Positions 6,237-15,463 of a stretch of 64,000 nucleotides of DNA are shown piece by piece. A program made the position numbers and the translations under genes. The stretch is taken from contig CAZTXS010000003.1 of NCBI GenBank assembly GCA_964617585.1, positions 1 to 64,000 of the forward strand, written 5' to 3'. Within the stretch, counting starts at the first letter, position 1, and every line of letters begins with the position of its first letter. Source of the stretch: UMGS1601 sp964617585 (lineage in GTDB: Bacteria > Bacillota > Clostridia > Oscillospirales > Ruminococcaceae). The notes below the pieces were generated by a model. That model had not been told where the DNA came from and did not search any database. It worked only from the letters and a program-made list of their open reading frames with translations.

Positions 6237-6623
6237 ATGAATGTTATATCAGTCGTTGCGCTTTGTATAATAGCTACAATCATATGCAAAGCGCTTGAAA
6301 GGGATAATAAAGAAATATCAATACTGATTGGGATTTTTGTTGCAGGATATATTCTTCTTATGGTGGTTATAAGCTTTTCGGATATATCGGATACTATAGA
6401 CTCATTGTTTTCAAAAGCCAGCATAAGCGATGAATATATAGAAATTCTTTTCAAGGCGGTCGGAATCAGCTATATAACTCAGCTCGGGTGCGACTGCTGC
6501 AGAGATTCAGGCGAAAATGCAATATGTACCGGAGTTGAGCTTTTTGGGAAGATAACCATTCTGTTGATTTCGCTTCCGATATATTCTGCTGTTATCTCTT
6601 TGATTGAGGAATTATTAAGCTGA
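6237..6623 (+). CDS. spoIIIAD: Stage III sporulation protein AD
   Basis: A 128-residue membrane protein with several hydrophobic stretches, the KALERDNKEISILIGIFVAGYILL segment typical of SpoIIIAD, and GENAICTGVELFGKI near the C-terminus. Like SpoIIIAC it is a small membrane subunit of the feeding-tube complex. GGAG lies 8 bases before the ATG. It is separated from spoIIIAC by the inserted repeat, so its translation depends on its own ribosome site. Confidence 0.94.
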   Translation: MNVISVVALCIIATIICKALERDNKEISILIGIFVAGYILLMVVISFSDISDTIDSLFSKASISDEYIEILFKAVGISYITQLGCDCCRDSGENAICTGVELFGKITILLISLPIYSAVISLIEELLS

Positions 6624-6629
6624 GGATTT

Positions 6630-7772
6630 ATGAAAAAAACAATAATCTTTATTTCTGTATTGATTTTGTGTTGCTTTTCGTGCGGAACTATTATTTTTGC
6701 AGAGGATTCATCCGACGAAGAAGAAATTCAAAATGAAATCACACAGGAAATTGAAAGCGCAATAGAATCGGACGTGCCTGACGAAGCGGACGATTTTTTA
6801 AACGACAATGACATATCGGCAGACGATCCCGAATCTGTTTCGGAAATAGGCGTGGGGGACTGGTTTGATTACATATTAGGTCTTGCTGAAAATTATATAT
6901 CACGTCCTTTAAAGCTTTTGGGAGCTTTGCTTCTGATAACTATATTCACTTCGGTTGCTACAGGTATTTTAAACAGCAATTCTAAGCTTTCAGATATTAT
7001 AAGCATAGTGAGCGTGCTCTCCTGCACGGCTGTTTTGTTTGAAACTATAAGCGACTGCGTAGAATCCGTAAGCGGAACAATAACCAATTTATCTGTGTTT
7101 ATTGCTTCATACGTGCCCATATTTTCAAGTGTTGTCGCAACCTGCGGGAATGCCTCAAGCGGCGTTTCTTATTATGTTTTGGTTCTTCTGCTTTGTGAAG
7201 TAATAACATTTATCATAAACTTTGTTCTTATGCCGTTTATAAGCTTTAGCTTAGCGTCTTCCATAATTGAGTCGATAAACCCTAATTTATCTGTAAACGG
7301 TTTTTCAAGGGGATTGCTGAGCGCCGCTAAGTGGATATTGGGACTTATTACGACGATTTTTATAGGAGTTACTTCAATACAGAGCATTATTGGAACGTCG
7401 GTTGATACAGTGGGAGTAAAAGCGGCTAAATTTGCAGCCTCGAGCATGATTCCCGTTGTAGGAGGCGCTATGTCGGACGCATATTCTACTATGATGGGAA
7501 GCCTTTCGCTCATAAAAAACAGCGTGGGAGTTTTAGGAATAATAATAATTCTTGTTACAGTGCTTAAGCCGGTTGTGTCCGTGGCTTGTCTGAAAATCAT
7601 TATTTGGTTTTCGGGAGTTATAGCGGCTTTTTTTGAACAAAACAGAATATGTTCGCTTTTGAAAGGCATAAACAGTGTTTTGTCAATACTGCTTGGAGTT
7701 GTAGCGTGTTTTACTCTTATATTTATTATTTCTACAGCAGTCGTCATGCTTCTCAGTTTTAATATGGTTTAG
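6630..7772 (+). CDS. spoIIIAE: Stage III sporulation protein AE
   Basis: A 380-residue protein with an N-terminal signal-like helix (residues 4-24), an acidic linker of about 45 residues rich in D and E, and then a polytopic membrane domain with roughly seven helices. It contains GNASSGVSYYVLVLLLCEV and AKFAASSMIPVVGGAMSDAY, both familiar from SpoIIIAE. It is the largest membrane component of the SpoIIIA channel. It begins 6 bases after spoIIIAD. Confidence 0.95.
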   Translation: MKKTIIFISVLILCCFSCGTIIFAEDSSDEEEIQNEITQEIESAIESDVPDEADDFLNDNDISADDPESVSEIGVGDWFDYILGLAENYISRPLKLLGALLLITIFTSVATGILNSNSKLSDIISIVSVLSCTAVLFETISDCVESVSGTITNLSVFIASYVPIFSSVVATCGNASSGVSYYVLVLLLCEVITFIINFVLMPFISFSLASSIIESINPNLSVNGFSRGLLSAAKWILGLITTIFIGVTSIQSIIGTSVDTVGVKAAKFAASSMIPVVGGAMSDAYSTMMGSLSLIKNSVGVLGIIIILVTVLKPVVSVACLKIIIWFSGVIAAFFEQNRICSLLKGINSVLSILLGVVACFTLIFIISTAVVMLLSFNMV

Positions 7773-7787
7773 GAAAGTGATAAAAAA

Positions 7788-8285
7788 ATGGAACTTATAA
7801 AAAGTGTTGTTTCCGCTTTTTGCTTTGTAGGGCTTGCGGCGACCGTTTTTGATTATATTTCTCCATGTGAAAGCTTCAGACTGAATATTAAACAGATTCT
7901 TGCATTGATACTTATTATTTCAATGCTTACGCCTTTAATCGGACAAGGTCTTGAGCTGAGAATTCCCGAGCTTAACGAGATAACCGATTTAAAGGAATAT
8001 AACGAGCTTAATGAGAGCGTTAATAAATCGTATGAGAGCTTGCTTACCAAAACGCTTGAGGAGAAGGTTTTAGAAAAGCTTCAAGCAATAGATAAAAACA
8101 TTAAAAAAGTTGTCATACAAGCCGGCTTATACGAATATAATTCTTTAGAAGCAGAAAAGGTATCGGTTTATATAGCTTCTGATGAAATTTCCGATGAGAA
8201 CAAAGAAAAAATAGAAGAAGAAATTAAAAACAATATTGGAGAAACAAAAGTTGAATTCTATGAATATGAAGAAGAAAATCAATAG
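7788..8285 (+). CDS. spoIIIAF: Stage III sporulation protein AF
   Basis: A 165-residue protein with two N-terminal membrane helices (about 7-25 and 33-53) followed by a soluble ring-building domain (VVIQAGLYEYNSLEAEKVSVYIA), as in SpoIIIAF. The domain is related to the RBM fold of SpoIIIAG and EscJ. The last bases overlap the start of spoIIIAG. Confidence 0.92.
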   Translation: MELIKSVVSAFCFVGLAATVFDYISPCESFRLNIKQILALILIISMLTPLIGQGLELRIPELNEITDLKEYNELNESVNKSYESLLTKTLEEKVLEKLQAIDKNIKKVVIQAGLYEYNSLEAEKVSVYIASDEISDENKEKIEEEIKNNIGETKVEFYEYEEENQ

Positions 8286-8832
8286 TTCCTTAAGTACCTT
8301 CGCCGACAAATTTCAAAGCAAAACAGGTCTGTCGAAAAAAGCCTGTATTGTCTTTTTGGTCGGAGCCTTGGGACTGCTGCTTATAGTTTTTTCGGAATTC
8401 ATTCCGAATGAAAAATCAGATGAAAGCGCAGATGATTCAGTTTCCTTTTCGGAAGCTTCTTATTCAGACAGCTATAAAAAAAATATTGAAAAAGAGCTTA
8501 AAGAAATTATCAGCAGGATAGACGGCGTCGGAGAAGTAAATCTTATGGTTACTTTGGACGGAACAACAGAATATGTTTACGCCGAGGACGTTGATACTCA
8601 GACAGATGAAAAGAGCGACAGTAAAAGTGATAAATATAAAAACCAGGTGATAATTGTTGATTCAGACGGCAATGAAACTGCTTTGATTAAGAAAATAATA
8701 GAACCTCAGGTAAAAGGCGTTGTTATCGTATGCTCCGGAGGGGGAAATACAGAGATAAAAGAACGTGTTATTAAGGCTGTATCGTCAGCTTTAAATATAT
8801 CAACAAACAACATTTGTGTTGAAAAAGGTTAA
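8260..8832 (+). CDS. spoIIIAG: Stage III sporulation protein AG
   Basis: About 190 residues with one membrane helix (ACIVFLVGALGLLLIVFSEF) and a periplasm-facing ring domain (ISRIDGVGEVNLMVTLDGTTEYVYAED). SpoIIIAG forms the large ring of the channel. The frame opens at a TTG at 8,236. I chose ATG 8,260, which has GGAG 17-20 bases upstream; ATG 8,266 is also possible. It overlaps spoIIIAF by about 26 bases. Confidence 0.93.
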   Translation: MNMKKKINSSLSTFADKFQSKTGLSKKACIVFLVGALGLLLIVFSEFIPNEKSDESADDSVSFSEASYSDSYKKNIEKELKEIISRIDGVGEVNLMVTLDGTTEYVYAEDVDTQTDEKSDSKSDKYKNQVIIVDSDGNETALIKKIIEPQVKGVVIVCSGGGNTEIKERVIKAVSSALNISTNNICVEKG

Positions 8833-8848
8833 ATGTGGAGGAGATACT

Positions 8849-9388
8849 ATGAAAATTCCTAATTTTATTGTGGGAAAGAAACAAATAATTTTAGCAAGCC
8901 TGACATTGTTTTTAGGACTTGCAATCTATGTCAATTATGCTATGAATACTGATAAAGACGACATAAAAACAACAAAGGTTGTCAATACAAAATCGTCAAA
9001 CTACGGTGTAGCTGATTTTGTGAACGAATCAAGCGATGAGGATGATTATTTCGCCCAGGCAAGGCTTGACCGAATGACCTCCAGAGATGAAGCGGCACAG
9101 ACGCTTGAAACTATTATAGGCGGAGGAGATTCGACCGATGAAGAAAAAGATGTGGCATCGGAGGAAGCGGTATCCATTTCAAAACTTATAGAATCGGAAA
9201 GCAAGATAGAGAATCTTATAAAAGCTGCGGGATATGAGGACTGTGTGGTTTATCTTGACGGAACGGGAGCTAATATAGTTGTAAAGTCGGACGGTCTTGA
9301 AAAGGCACAGGCGGCACAGATAAAGGACATTTTGCTTGACGAAGTAGATGTTGCAAATGAAAACATTAAAATTTTTGATGTAAAATAG
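8849..9388 (+). CDS. spoIIIAH: Stage III sporulation protein AH
   Basis: A 179-residue protein with one membrane helix (IILASLTLFLGLAIYVNYAM), an acidic linker, and a ring domain ending in a YscJ-like fold (AAGYEDCVVYLDGTGANIVVK). It is the partner of forespore SpoIIQ across the intermembrane space. Start chosen at the ATG preceded by GGAGGAG at 8837-8843; an upstream in-frame extension at 8,816 has no ribosome site. It is the last gene of the operon and is followed by a vegetative promoter for yqhY. Confidence 0.94.
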   Translation: MKIPNFIVGKKQIILASLTLFLGLAIYVNYAMNTDKDDIKTTKVVNTKSSNYGVADFVNESSDEDDYFAQARLDRMTSRDEAAQTLETIIGGGDSTDEEKDVASEEAVSISKLIESESKIENLIKAAGYEDCVVYLDGTGANIVVKSDGLEKAQAAQIKDILLDEVDVANENIKIFDVK

Positions 9389-9389
9389 T

Positions 9390-9418
9390 TGTGTTAATCA
9401 CTTTTTAATGGTATAATA
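9390..9418 (+). promoter_or_regulatory. Promoter of the yqhY-nusB operon
   Basis: TTGTGT (9390-9395), a 17-base spacer and a perfect TATAAT (9413-9418), starting just after the spoIIIAH stop. It would let the housekeeping genes downstream be expressed outside sporulation. Confidence 0.65.
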
Positions 9419-9459
9419 ATATTAATTATATTATTTCCGTTAAGAGGTGATTTTTAACT

Positions 9460-9810
9460 ATGATGTTCGGAAACCGAAAAATCCAAGGTCAGCTAAAAGT
9501 CAGTAAAGACGTTATCACCACGGTGACTAAAAACGCTGTTTTGAATACAGACGGCGTTAAATCCATAGCTAATGCGAAAAACAAAGTTTTAAAAAATATT
9601 TTTTTATCTCAATCTGAATCGGAATCGATTGATATTGACTTTGTAAACGATACGGTTGAGATTACAATATCGCTTTATGTTGAGCCGGGTGTGAAAGTGA
9701 AATTTTTAGCTGAACAAGTGCAGAATTCTGTTAAAAACGAAGTTCAGTCGATGACGGGAGTTACCGTATCCAAAGTAAACGTAATTATTGAAGACGTTAA
9801 ATATAATTAA
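9460..9810 (+). CDS. Asp23/Gls24 family protein, YqhY-like
   Basis: A 116-residue Asp23/Gls24 protein: GQLKVSKDVITTVTKNAVLNTDGV at the start and EITISLYVEPGVKVKFLAEQVQNSV in the centre. These small cytoplasmic proteins are linked to the envelope and, for YqhY, to lipid metabolism in Bacillus, where the gene is also near nusB. Two ATG codons stand in tandem at 9,460; GAGGTGAT provides the ribosome site. Confidence 0.92.
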   Translation: MMFGNRKIQGQLKVSKDVITTVTKNAVLNTDGVKSIANAKNKVLKNIFLSQSESESIDIDFVNDTVEITISLYVEPGVKVKFLAEQVQNSVKNEVQSMTGVTVSKVNVIIEDVKYN

Positions 9811-9874
9811 TACGTTCGCCTCATTATCTTAAAAGGATATCGGGGCTTACGCTGTTTAAAAGGGAAGTGTTTAA

Positions 9875-10291
9875 GTGAGTTTGTCAAGACGGAGTATGAG
9901 GGAATCTGCGTTTATAATTATATTTGAAAAAACTTTTGGAAACTATGAGCTGGACGAGCTTTTTGAAATTGCAAAAGAATCTGAGGATATTCAGCTGAAC
10001 GATCAGGTTGAAAGCACTGTCAGAGGAGTTTTTGAACATATTGAGGAGCTTGATGAAATTATTTCAAAGTTCAGTCAAAAACGAACCATCGACCGTATAC
10101 CCAGAGTGAATTTATCAGTGCTCAGACTTGCGATTTATGAAGCGAAATATTCTGAAAAAATTCCTGTAAACGTTGCGATTTCCGAAGCTGTAAGCATTGC
10201 TCAGAAGTATGCTTTTGAGGCTGACGCAAAGTTTATAAACGGAGCATTGGGAGCTTTTGCCCGAGATGACGAGGCAATGCTTAATGCGTAA
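9875..10291 (+). CDS. nusB: Transcription antitermination factor NusB
   Basis: A 138-residue all-helical NusB: SRRSMRESAFIIIFEKTFG at the start, and RIPRVNLSVLRLAIYEAKY with PVNVAISEAVSIAQKYA in the second half, both family signatures. It binds boxA RNA with S10 (NusE) in rRNA antitermination. The start is GTG at 9,875, supported by AAGGGAAG upstream; ATG 9,896 would cut the conserved first helix. The stop overlaps the start of the next gene by eight bases. Confidence 0.93.
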   Translation: MSLSRRSMRESAFIIIFEKTFGNYELDELFEIAKESEDIQLNDQVESTVRGVFEHIEELDEIISKFSQKRTIDRIPRVNLSVLRLAIYEAKYSEKIPVNVAISEAVSIAQKYAFEADAKFINGALGAFARDDEAMLNA

Positions 10292-11240
10292 CGTCTTAGG
10301 CATCGACACAAGTAACTATACAACCTCCGCTGCATTACTGAACACTGACGATATGTCTGTTTTTCAGTCAAAAATGCTGCTTCCCGTAAAGCCGGGTGAG
10401 CTTGGGATAAGACAGTCAGACGCTGTTTTTCATCACACGAAACAGTTACCTTTGGTTTTATCTCAGCTCATTGAAAAGACGGGTTTTTCAGACTTGAAAA
10501 TAAAAGCGGTCGGCGTTTCCAAAAGCCCCAGATTGGTTTCAGGCTCTTATATGCCTTGTTTTTTGGCGGGCGATAGCTTCGCCGATTCTTATTCAAAGCT
10601 TTGCCGAATCGATTTATATAAAACTTCTCATCAAATCGGTCATATTCTTGCAGCGTTATATTCCTGCGGAAGACTGGACTTGATTTTTAATAAAAAGTCC
10701 TTTGTTGCTTTTCATATCAGCGGCGGAACAACCGATTGCCTGCTGTGCAAACCCGACATGGAAAATATATTAAGCATCAGTGAAATAGGTTCTTCGCTTG
10801 ATTTAAAAGCCGGACAGGCTGTTGACAGAGTCGGAATCAAGCTGGGTTTGACTTTTCCGTGCGGAGCTGAACTGGAAAAACTGGCTCTGAAAAGCTGCCG
10901 GGAATATAAAATTAACCCGGTGTTAAAAGATAATAACTGTTGTCTTTCGGGGCTTGAAAATATTTGCGGAAAAATGATAAAAAGCGGTGAAAAACCTTGC
11001 GACGTTGCAAAATATTGTTTAAGCTATATTGCCGAAACTGTGATAGCTATGTCGCATGAGGTCAGAAAAAATTATAAGGAGCTTCCGAAAATTTATGCAG
11101 GCGGCGTGATGTCTGACGAAATTATAAGGGATAAGATACTTAAAAGAATTGAAAACGCTTATTTTGCAAGCGCTGAGTTTTCATGCGATAACGCAGTGGG
11201 TACGGCTTTATATGCTGCAATTAAAAAAGGACTGATATAA
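10284..11240 (+). CDS. TsaD/Kae1-like paralog (O-sialoglycoprotein endopeptidase homolog)
   Basis: A 318-residue ASKHA-fold protein related to TsaD, the subunit that makes t6A37 in tRNA. It begins LGIDTSNYTTSAA. It keeps the metal-binding H-x3-H (H116 and H120 in SHQIGH), the SGGTT nucleotide loop (146-150) and the C-terminal aspartate (D302 in CDNAVGT). It is a divergent paralog; such genes are found next to nusB and xseA in Clostridia and their role is not established. A separate true tsaD is expected elsewhere in the genome. The ATG overlaps the nusB stop; an upstream extension to 10,257 has no support. Confidence 0.85.
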   Translation: MRNVLGIDTSNYTTSAALLNTDDMSVFQSKMLLPVKPGELGIRQSDAVFHHTKQLPLVLSQLIEKTGFSDLKIKAVGVSKSPRLVSGSYMPCFLAGDSFADSYSKLCRIDLYKTSHQIGHILAALYSCGRLDLIFNKKSFVAFHISGGTTDCLLCKPDMENILSISEIGSSLDLKAGQAVDRVGIKLGLTFPCGAELEKLALKSCREYKINPVLKDNNCCLSGLENICGKMIKSGEKPCDVAKYCLSYIAETVIAMSHEVRKNYKELPKIYAGGVMSDEIIRDKILKRIENAYFASAEFSCDNAVGTALYAAIKKGLI

Positions 11241-12436
11241 TGAGTGCAATATTGACTGTTTCTCAGATTAACAGATATTTAGCTAGTAAAATCCGCGGTG
11301 ATATGAAGCTTAAAAGTATTGCTGTTAAGGGTGAAGTTTCAAATCTCAATATGAATTATTCATCAGGGCATATATATTTTACTTTAAAAGATGAAAACAG
11401 CTCTCTCAGGGCGGTTATGTTTGCAAGCTCTGCCGGAAATCTTAGGTTTGAGCTTCAAAACGGCGCCAACATCATGGCGCTCGGGAATATTGACTGTTAT
11501 GAGCGCGATGGAGTTTATCAGATTATAGTAACTGATATTCAGCCAATAGGCGTCGGCGCTGTCAAAGAGTCGCTTGAAAAGCTTAAAGAAAAGCTTAATA
11601 AAAAAGGCTATTTCAGTTCTTCATTAAAAAAGCAGATACCATATGCGCCTAAAACTATAGGAGTAGTTACTTCTTTGACGGGAGCTGCTGTTCAGGATAT
11701 TTTAAATGTTTTGAAAAGGCGTTACCCAATTTGTAAAGCGCTGATATTTCCTACGTCGGTTCAAGGCGCAGAAGCTGCTGAAAATATAAGCGATTCGGTC
11801 AGACTGGCGGATTCAATGAATCTTGATACTATTATACTGGCCAGAGGAGGGGGTTCTGCTGAGGATCTTTCGGTTTTTAACAGCGAAAGGGTTGCCGACG
11901 CAATTTTTCAATCTAAAACTCCCGTGATTTCAGCTATAGGTCATGAAACAGACGTGACTATTGCAGATTTGGTTGCAGATTTGAGAGCTCCCACACCGTC
12001 GGCAGCGGCAGAGCTGGCGTCCCCGGATATTTCAGATTATTATTTATTGATAAAAAGCTTGAGATCAAGGCTTGACAAAACTGCGGAAAACGAAATTTTG
12101 AATTTGGAAACAAAGCTGAAGGCTGTATATGAAAAACTTATGTCGTCATCGCCTGAGAAAAGACTGCAAATTGACGAAATCAAGCTTAATAATGCTGAAT
12201 ATAAGCTAAGAAGTACTTTTAAAAATAGGCTGAACGAGTATACTGCAAGCCTGAAATCGGCGGCATCGCTTTTGGATTCATACAGTCCTTTGAAGGTTTT
12301 AAGCAGGGGATATTCTCTGACCACTAAAAACGGCAGGGTAGTCACAAGAGCCGATGAGATTTCACAAGGTGAAGAATTTAAAATTCAATTTTCAGATTCT
12401 TCAATCAACGCTGTTGCAGTAAAAATAAACAATTAA
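11240..12436 (+). CDS. xseA: Exodeoxyribonuclease VII large subunit
   Basis: A 398-residue protein with an N-terminal OB-fold (residues 1-100, YSSGHIYFTLKDENSSLRAVMF), the catalytic domain (IGVVTSLTGAAVQDILNVLKRR, ARGGGSAEDLSVFN, AIGHETDVTIADLVAD) and a C-terminal coiled coil that carries the small subunits. With XseB it degrades single-stranded DNA to oligonucleotides. Its ATG overlaps the previous stop by one base. Confidence 0.96.
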   Translation: MSAILTVSQINRYLASKIRGDMKLKSIAVKGEVSNLNMNYSSGHIYFTLKDENSSLRAVMFASSAGNLRFELQNGANIMALGNIDCYERDGVYQIIVTDIQPIGVGAVKESLEKLKEKLNKKGYFSSSLKKQIPYAPKTIGVVTSLTGAAVQDILNVLKRRYPICKALIFPTSVQGAEAAENISDSVRLADSMNLDTIILARGGGSAEDLSVFNSERVADAIFQSKTPVISAIGHETDVTIADLVADLRAPTPSAAAELASPDISDYYLLIKSLRSRLDKTAENEILNLETKLKAVYEKLMSSSPEKRLQIDEIKLNNAEYKLRSTFKNRLNEYTASLKSAASLLDSYSPLKVLSRGYSLTTKNGRVVTRADEISQGEEFKIQFSDSSINAVAVKINN

Positions 12437-12458
12437 AGAAGAATACGGAGGATTATCT

Positions 12459-12647
12459 ATGACGTTTGATGAAACACTTGAAAAGCTTAACGGTATTGTT
12501 TCTCAGCTTGAATCGGGAAATCTCAGCTTAGAGGAATCTTTGAACAAATTCAAAGAGGGGATAGAGCTTTCCGAGCAATGCAATAAAAAGCTCGAAGAGG
12601 CTAAGCTGGTTGTTGAAACTGTTGATAAAAAATATATCGAGGAATAG
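12459..12647 (+). CDS. xseB: Exodeoxyribonuclease VII small subunit
   Basis: A 62-residue helical hairpin protein, FDETLEKLNGIVSQLESGNL and SLEESLNKFKEG being the XseB signature. Several copies coat the coiled-coil of XseA, encoded 22 bases upstream. CGGAGG precedes the ATG. Confidence 0.94.
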   Translation: MTFDETLEKLNGIVSQLESGNLSLEESLNKFKEGIELSEQCNKKLEEAKLVVETVDKKYIEE

Positions 12648-12650
12648 ATT

Positions 12651-13547
12651 ATGCGGGAAGAAAATTTAAATTTAATGCGGGAATATCTTGAAAAGATACA
12701 GGATACTCTTCATAGCTTTACAAAGAGAAAAGAGTTTTATAAGAAAGAAGTTATGCAGGCAATGGAATATTCAATTTTAAGTCCGGGCAAAAGGATAAGA
12801 CCTGTATTAGTTCTTGAGTTTTGTAAAATGTGCGGAGGAGCTTCCGGGCAATATTATGAGATAGCCTGTTGTATAGAACTTATACATTGTTTTTCGCTTA
12901 TCCATGATGATCTTCCGTGCATGGATGATGATGATTTTCGCAGAGGACAGCCGTCATGTCATAAAAAATTCGGTGAAGCCGAGGCGCTCCTAGCAGGCGA
13001 CGCTTTAAACATTCTTCCGTTTGAAATTATTTCAAACGTCTGCAAACAAGGAAAGCTTTCAGCCGAAAGCGCCGTTAAGCTTATAGGAGAAATTTCAACT
13101 TCGGCGGGAATTAACGGAATGATAGGCGGACAAGCCTTTGATATATATTCTGTTAAGATGAAGCGCTTTGACGCTCAGAATCTGAATCTTTTGCATGAGC
13201 TTAAAACCTGTCGGCTTATGGAAGCTTCCTGCGCAATGGGATGTATTTTGGCAAACGCAGAAGATGAAAAAATTGACCTTGCCAAAGAATTCGGAAGAAA
13301 GCTGGGCTATGCTTTTCAGATTGTAGATGATATATTAGATGTAGAGGGCAGCTTTGACAATTTAGGTAAGCCTATAGGAAGCGATAAGGAAAACGATAAG
13401 ATAACGTACGTTTCCTTAGTGGGACTGGAGAAAGCAAAGGACGCCGCTCGTCACCAGACGCTTGAAGCTATGAAGGTTCTCGAAAAATTCGATAATAACG
13501 ATTTCATGATTGATTTGGCGTCTGACTTATTAAACAGAAAAAAGTAA
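12651..13547 (+). CDS. ispA: Polyprenyl synthetase, farnesyl/geranyl diphosphate synthase
   Basis: A 298-residue trans-prenyltransferase with the first aspartate-rich motif DDLPCMDDDDFRRG near residue 86 and the second DDILDVEG near 228, plus SPGKRIRPVL. The residues and size match bacterial IspA enzymes that join IPP to DMAPP/GPP to give farnesyl diphosphate. It sits between xseB and dxs, the usual Firmicutes order, which places isoprenoid supply in one operon. It begins 3 bases after xseB. Confidence 0.94.
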   Translation: MREENLNLMREYLEKIQDTLHSFTKRKEFYKKEVMQAMEYSILSPGKRIRPVLVLEFCKMCGGASGQYYEIACCIELIHCFSLIHDDLPCMDDDDFRRGQPSCHKKFGEAEALLAGDALNILPFEIISNVCKQGKLSAESAVKLIGEISTSAGINGMIGGQAFDIYSVKMKRFDAQNLNLLHELKTCRLMEASCAMGCILANAEDEKIDLAKEFGRKLGYAFQIVDDILDVEGSFDNLGKPIGSDKENDKITYVSLVGLEKAKDAARHQTLEAMKVLEKFDNNDFMIDLASDLLNRKK

Positions 13548-13616
13548 TATTTTTTTGTTGAATGCTTGATGTTTTGTTCATAAAATATAGGGATAAAAGT
13601 GAAATGGGGATAATAA

Positions 13617-15461
13617 ATGACAGAAGAGTTTAAAAAAGAATTTGATAAAATGAGTCTTCCCGATGATTTAAAGCTGCTTACATATAATCAATGCAGAAGA
13701 TTATGTAAGGAAATAAGAGATACTCTTATTAAAACTGTATCAAAAAACGGAGGACACTTGTCATCAAATCTGGGAACGGTTGAACTGTCGTTGGCGCTTC
13801 ACAGGGTTTTTAATTCTCCTAAAGACAAGTTTGTCTGGGATGTAGGTCATCAGTCATATACTCATAAGATTTTAACCGGCAGACTGAATGAATTTTCAAC
13901 CCTTAGAAAAGAGAATGGTTTGTCAGGTTTCTGCAGGCCGGAGGAATCTGAGCATGACGCATTCATAAGCGGTCACAGTTCTAACTCGGTTTCTGCGGCT
14001 TTGGGCATTGCGGCGGCAATGAAAATGGACGGAGATAATCACCATGCAATAGCTGTTTTGGGTGATGGCGCTGCAACGGGCGGATTATCGTTTGAAGGTC
14101 TAAATAATGCCGGTAAAAGCAACACAAATTTGATTGTCGTGCTTAATTATAACGAGATGTCAATATCAAAAAATGTGGGAGCTTTCGCAAAATACCTTTC
14201 TAATTTCAGAACAAAGGATTCATATAAGAAAACCAAAACGATTGTTGAACGTGCTTTAGACAGTATACCGGTTGTGGGTCAGCCTATTAAAGAAACCTTA
14301 AAGTTTTCAAAAGACACAATTAAAAACTCCATATTCAGGACAACTATTTTTGAGGATTTGGGTTTTGAATTTGTCGGACCTGTAGACGGTCATAATTTAG
14401 AAGAGCTTGAAACTGCGCTTAATAAGGCTAAGTCAATGTATAAACCGGTAGTTGTCCAGGTAAATACTATAAAAGGCAAAGGTTATGCCCCTGCCGAAGA
14501 AAATCCTCGTGAATTTCACGGAATCAGTTCGTTTGAGCTTAAAACAGGTAATCCTGATGTTTGCAAGAGCGATAGTTTTTCAACTGTTTTCGGCAGAGAG
14601 CTTTCAAGGCTTGCCGATAATGATGAAAGAATATGCGCTATTACTGCGGCTATGAAATTCGGAACAGGGCTTGAAGAGTTTGAGTGTTCTCATAAGGAAA
14701 GATTTTTTGACGTCGGCATAGCCGAGGGTCACGCTCTTACTTTTGCAGGCGGTCTTGCATCAATGGGAAAGATTCCTGTTTTTGCGGTTTATTCATCTTT
14801 TCTTCAAAGAGGGTATGACGAAATCATACATGATTTGGCTATATCTGACGCACACGCTGTTATCGGAGTTGACAGAGCGGGAATAGTAGGCGAGGACGGA
14901 GTAACTCACCAAGGTATTTTCGATGTTTCATTTCTGACTTCAATTCCAAATGTGAAAATTTATTCACCTAGCAATTACGGTGAATTAAAGGCCTGTTTGT
15001 TCCAAGCTATATATAGCAGCGATGGGTTAACTGCGGTTCGTTATCCAAGGGGTAATGAAGAAAGATGTATATTAAAGAAAGAAACTGTATCAACCGACTA
15101 TGAAATATATGAAAACGGTTCAGATACGCTTGTTATAACATACGGAAGACTGTTTAACGAAGTTTCATATGCCTATGAAAAATTAAAAGACTTGAATAAA
15201 TCAATTAATATTTTAAAGCTAATTAACATAACAGGCATAGACGAGAAATTAATCAGAAAGATAAAAAAATATAAAAAGGTTTTCTTTTTTGAAGAATCCT
15301 ATTACAACGGTTCTATTTCTCAAAAGCTTAAAAATACCGTTAAAAAGCTTGATTGCACTGCCGTTTATGATTTTGTTCAGCAAGCGTCAATAAAATCTTC
15401 TCTGGAGCATTTGGGCTTGTCAGGCGAGCGTATTTTTGAAAAACTTAACTCGGAGATTTAA
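13617..15461 (+). CDS. dxs: 1-deoxy-D-xylulose-5-phosphate synthase
   Basis: A 614-residue thiamine-diphosphate enzyme that condenses pyruvate with glyceraldehyde 3-phosphate, the first step of the MEP isoprenoid pathway. GHSSNSVSAALGIAAA, the ThDP motif GDGAATGG, and DVGIAEGHALTFAGGLA in the pyrimidine domain are all present. The normally conserved LNDNEMSI that completes the ThDP/Mg site reads LNYNEMSI, with tyrosine 178 in place of aspartate (codon TAT at 14,148-14,150). Length is normal. GGGGATAATAA precedes the ATG. Confidence 0.95.
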   Translation: MTEEFKKEFDKMSLPDDLKLLTYNQCRRLCKEIRDTLIKTVSKNGGHLSSNLGTVELSLALHRVFNSPKDKFVWDVGHQSYTHKILTGRLNEFSTLRKENGLSGFCRPEESEHDAFISGHSSNSVSAALGIAAAMKMDGDNHHAIAVLGDGAATGGLSFEGLNNAGKSNTNLIVVLNYNEMSISKNVGAFAKYLSNFRTKDSYKKTKTIVERALDSIPVVGQPIKETLKFSKDTIKNSIFRTTIFEDLGFEFVGPVDGHNLEELETALNKAKSMYKPVVVQVNTIKGKGYAPAEENPREFHGISSFELKTGNPDVCKSDSFSTVFGRELSRLADNDERICAITAAMKFGTGLEEFECSHKERFFDVGIAEGHALTFAGGLASMGKIPVFAVYSSFLQRGYDEIIHDLAISDAHAVIGVDRAGIVGEDGVTHQGIFDVSFLTSIPNVKIYSPSNYGELKACLFQAIYSSDGLTAVRYPRGNEERCILKKETVSTDYEIYENGSDTLVITYGRLFNEVSYAYEKLKDLNKSINILKLINITGIDEKLIRKIKKYKKVFFFEESYYNGSISQKLKNTVKKLDCTAVYDFVQQASIKSSLEHLGLSGERIFEKLNSEI

Positions 15462-15463
15462 GA

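Noticed and set aside
10257..10283. Upstream start for the TsaD-like gene
   Set aside because: It lies deep in nusB without a ribosome site; ATG 10,284 directly precedes the conserved LGIDTSNYTT.
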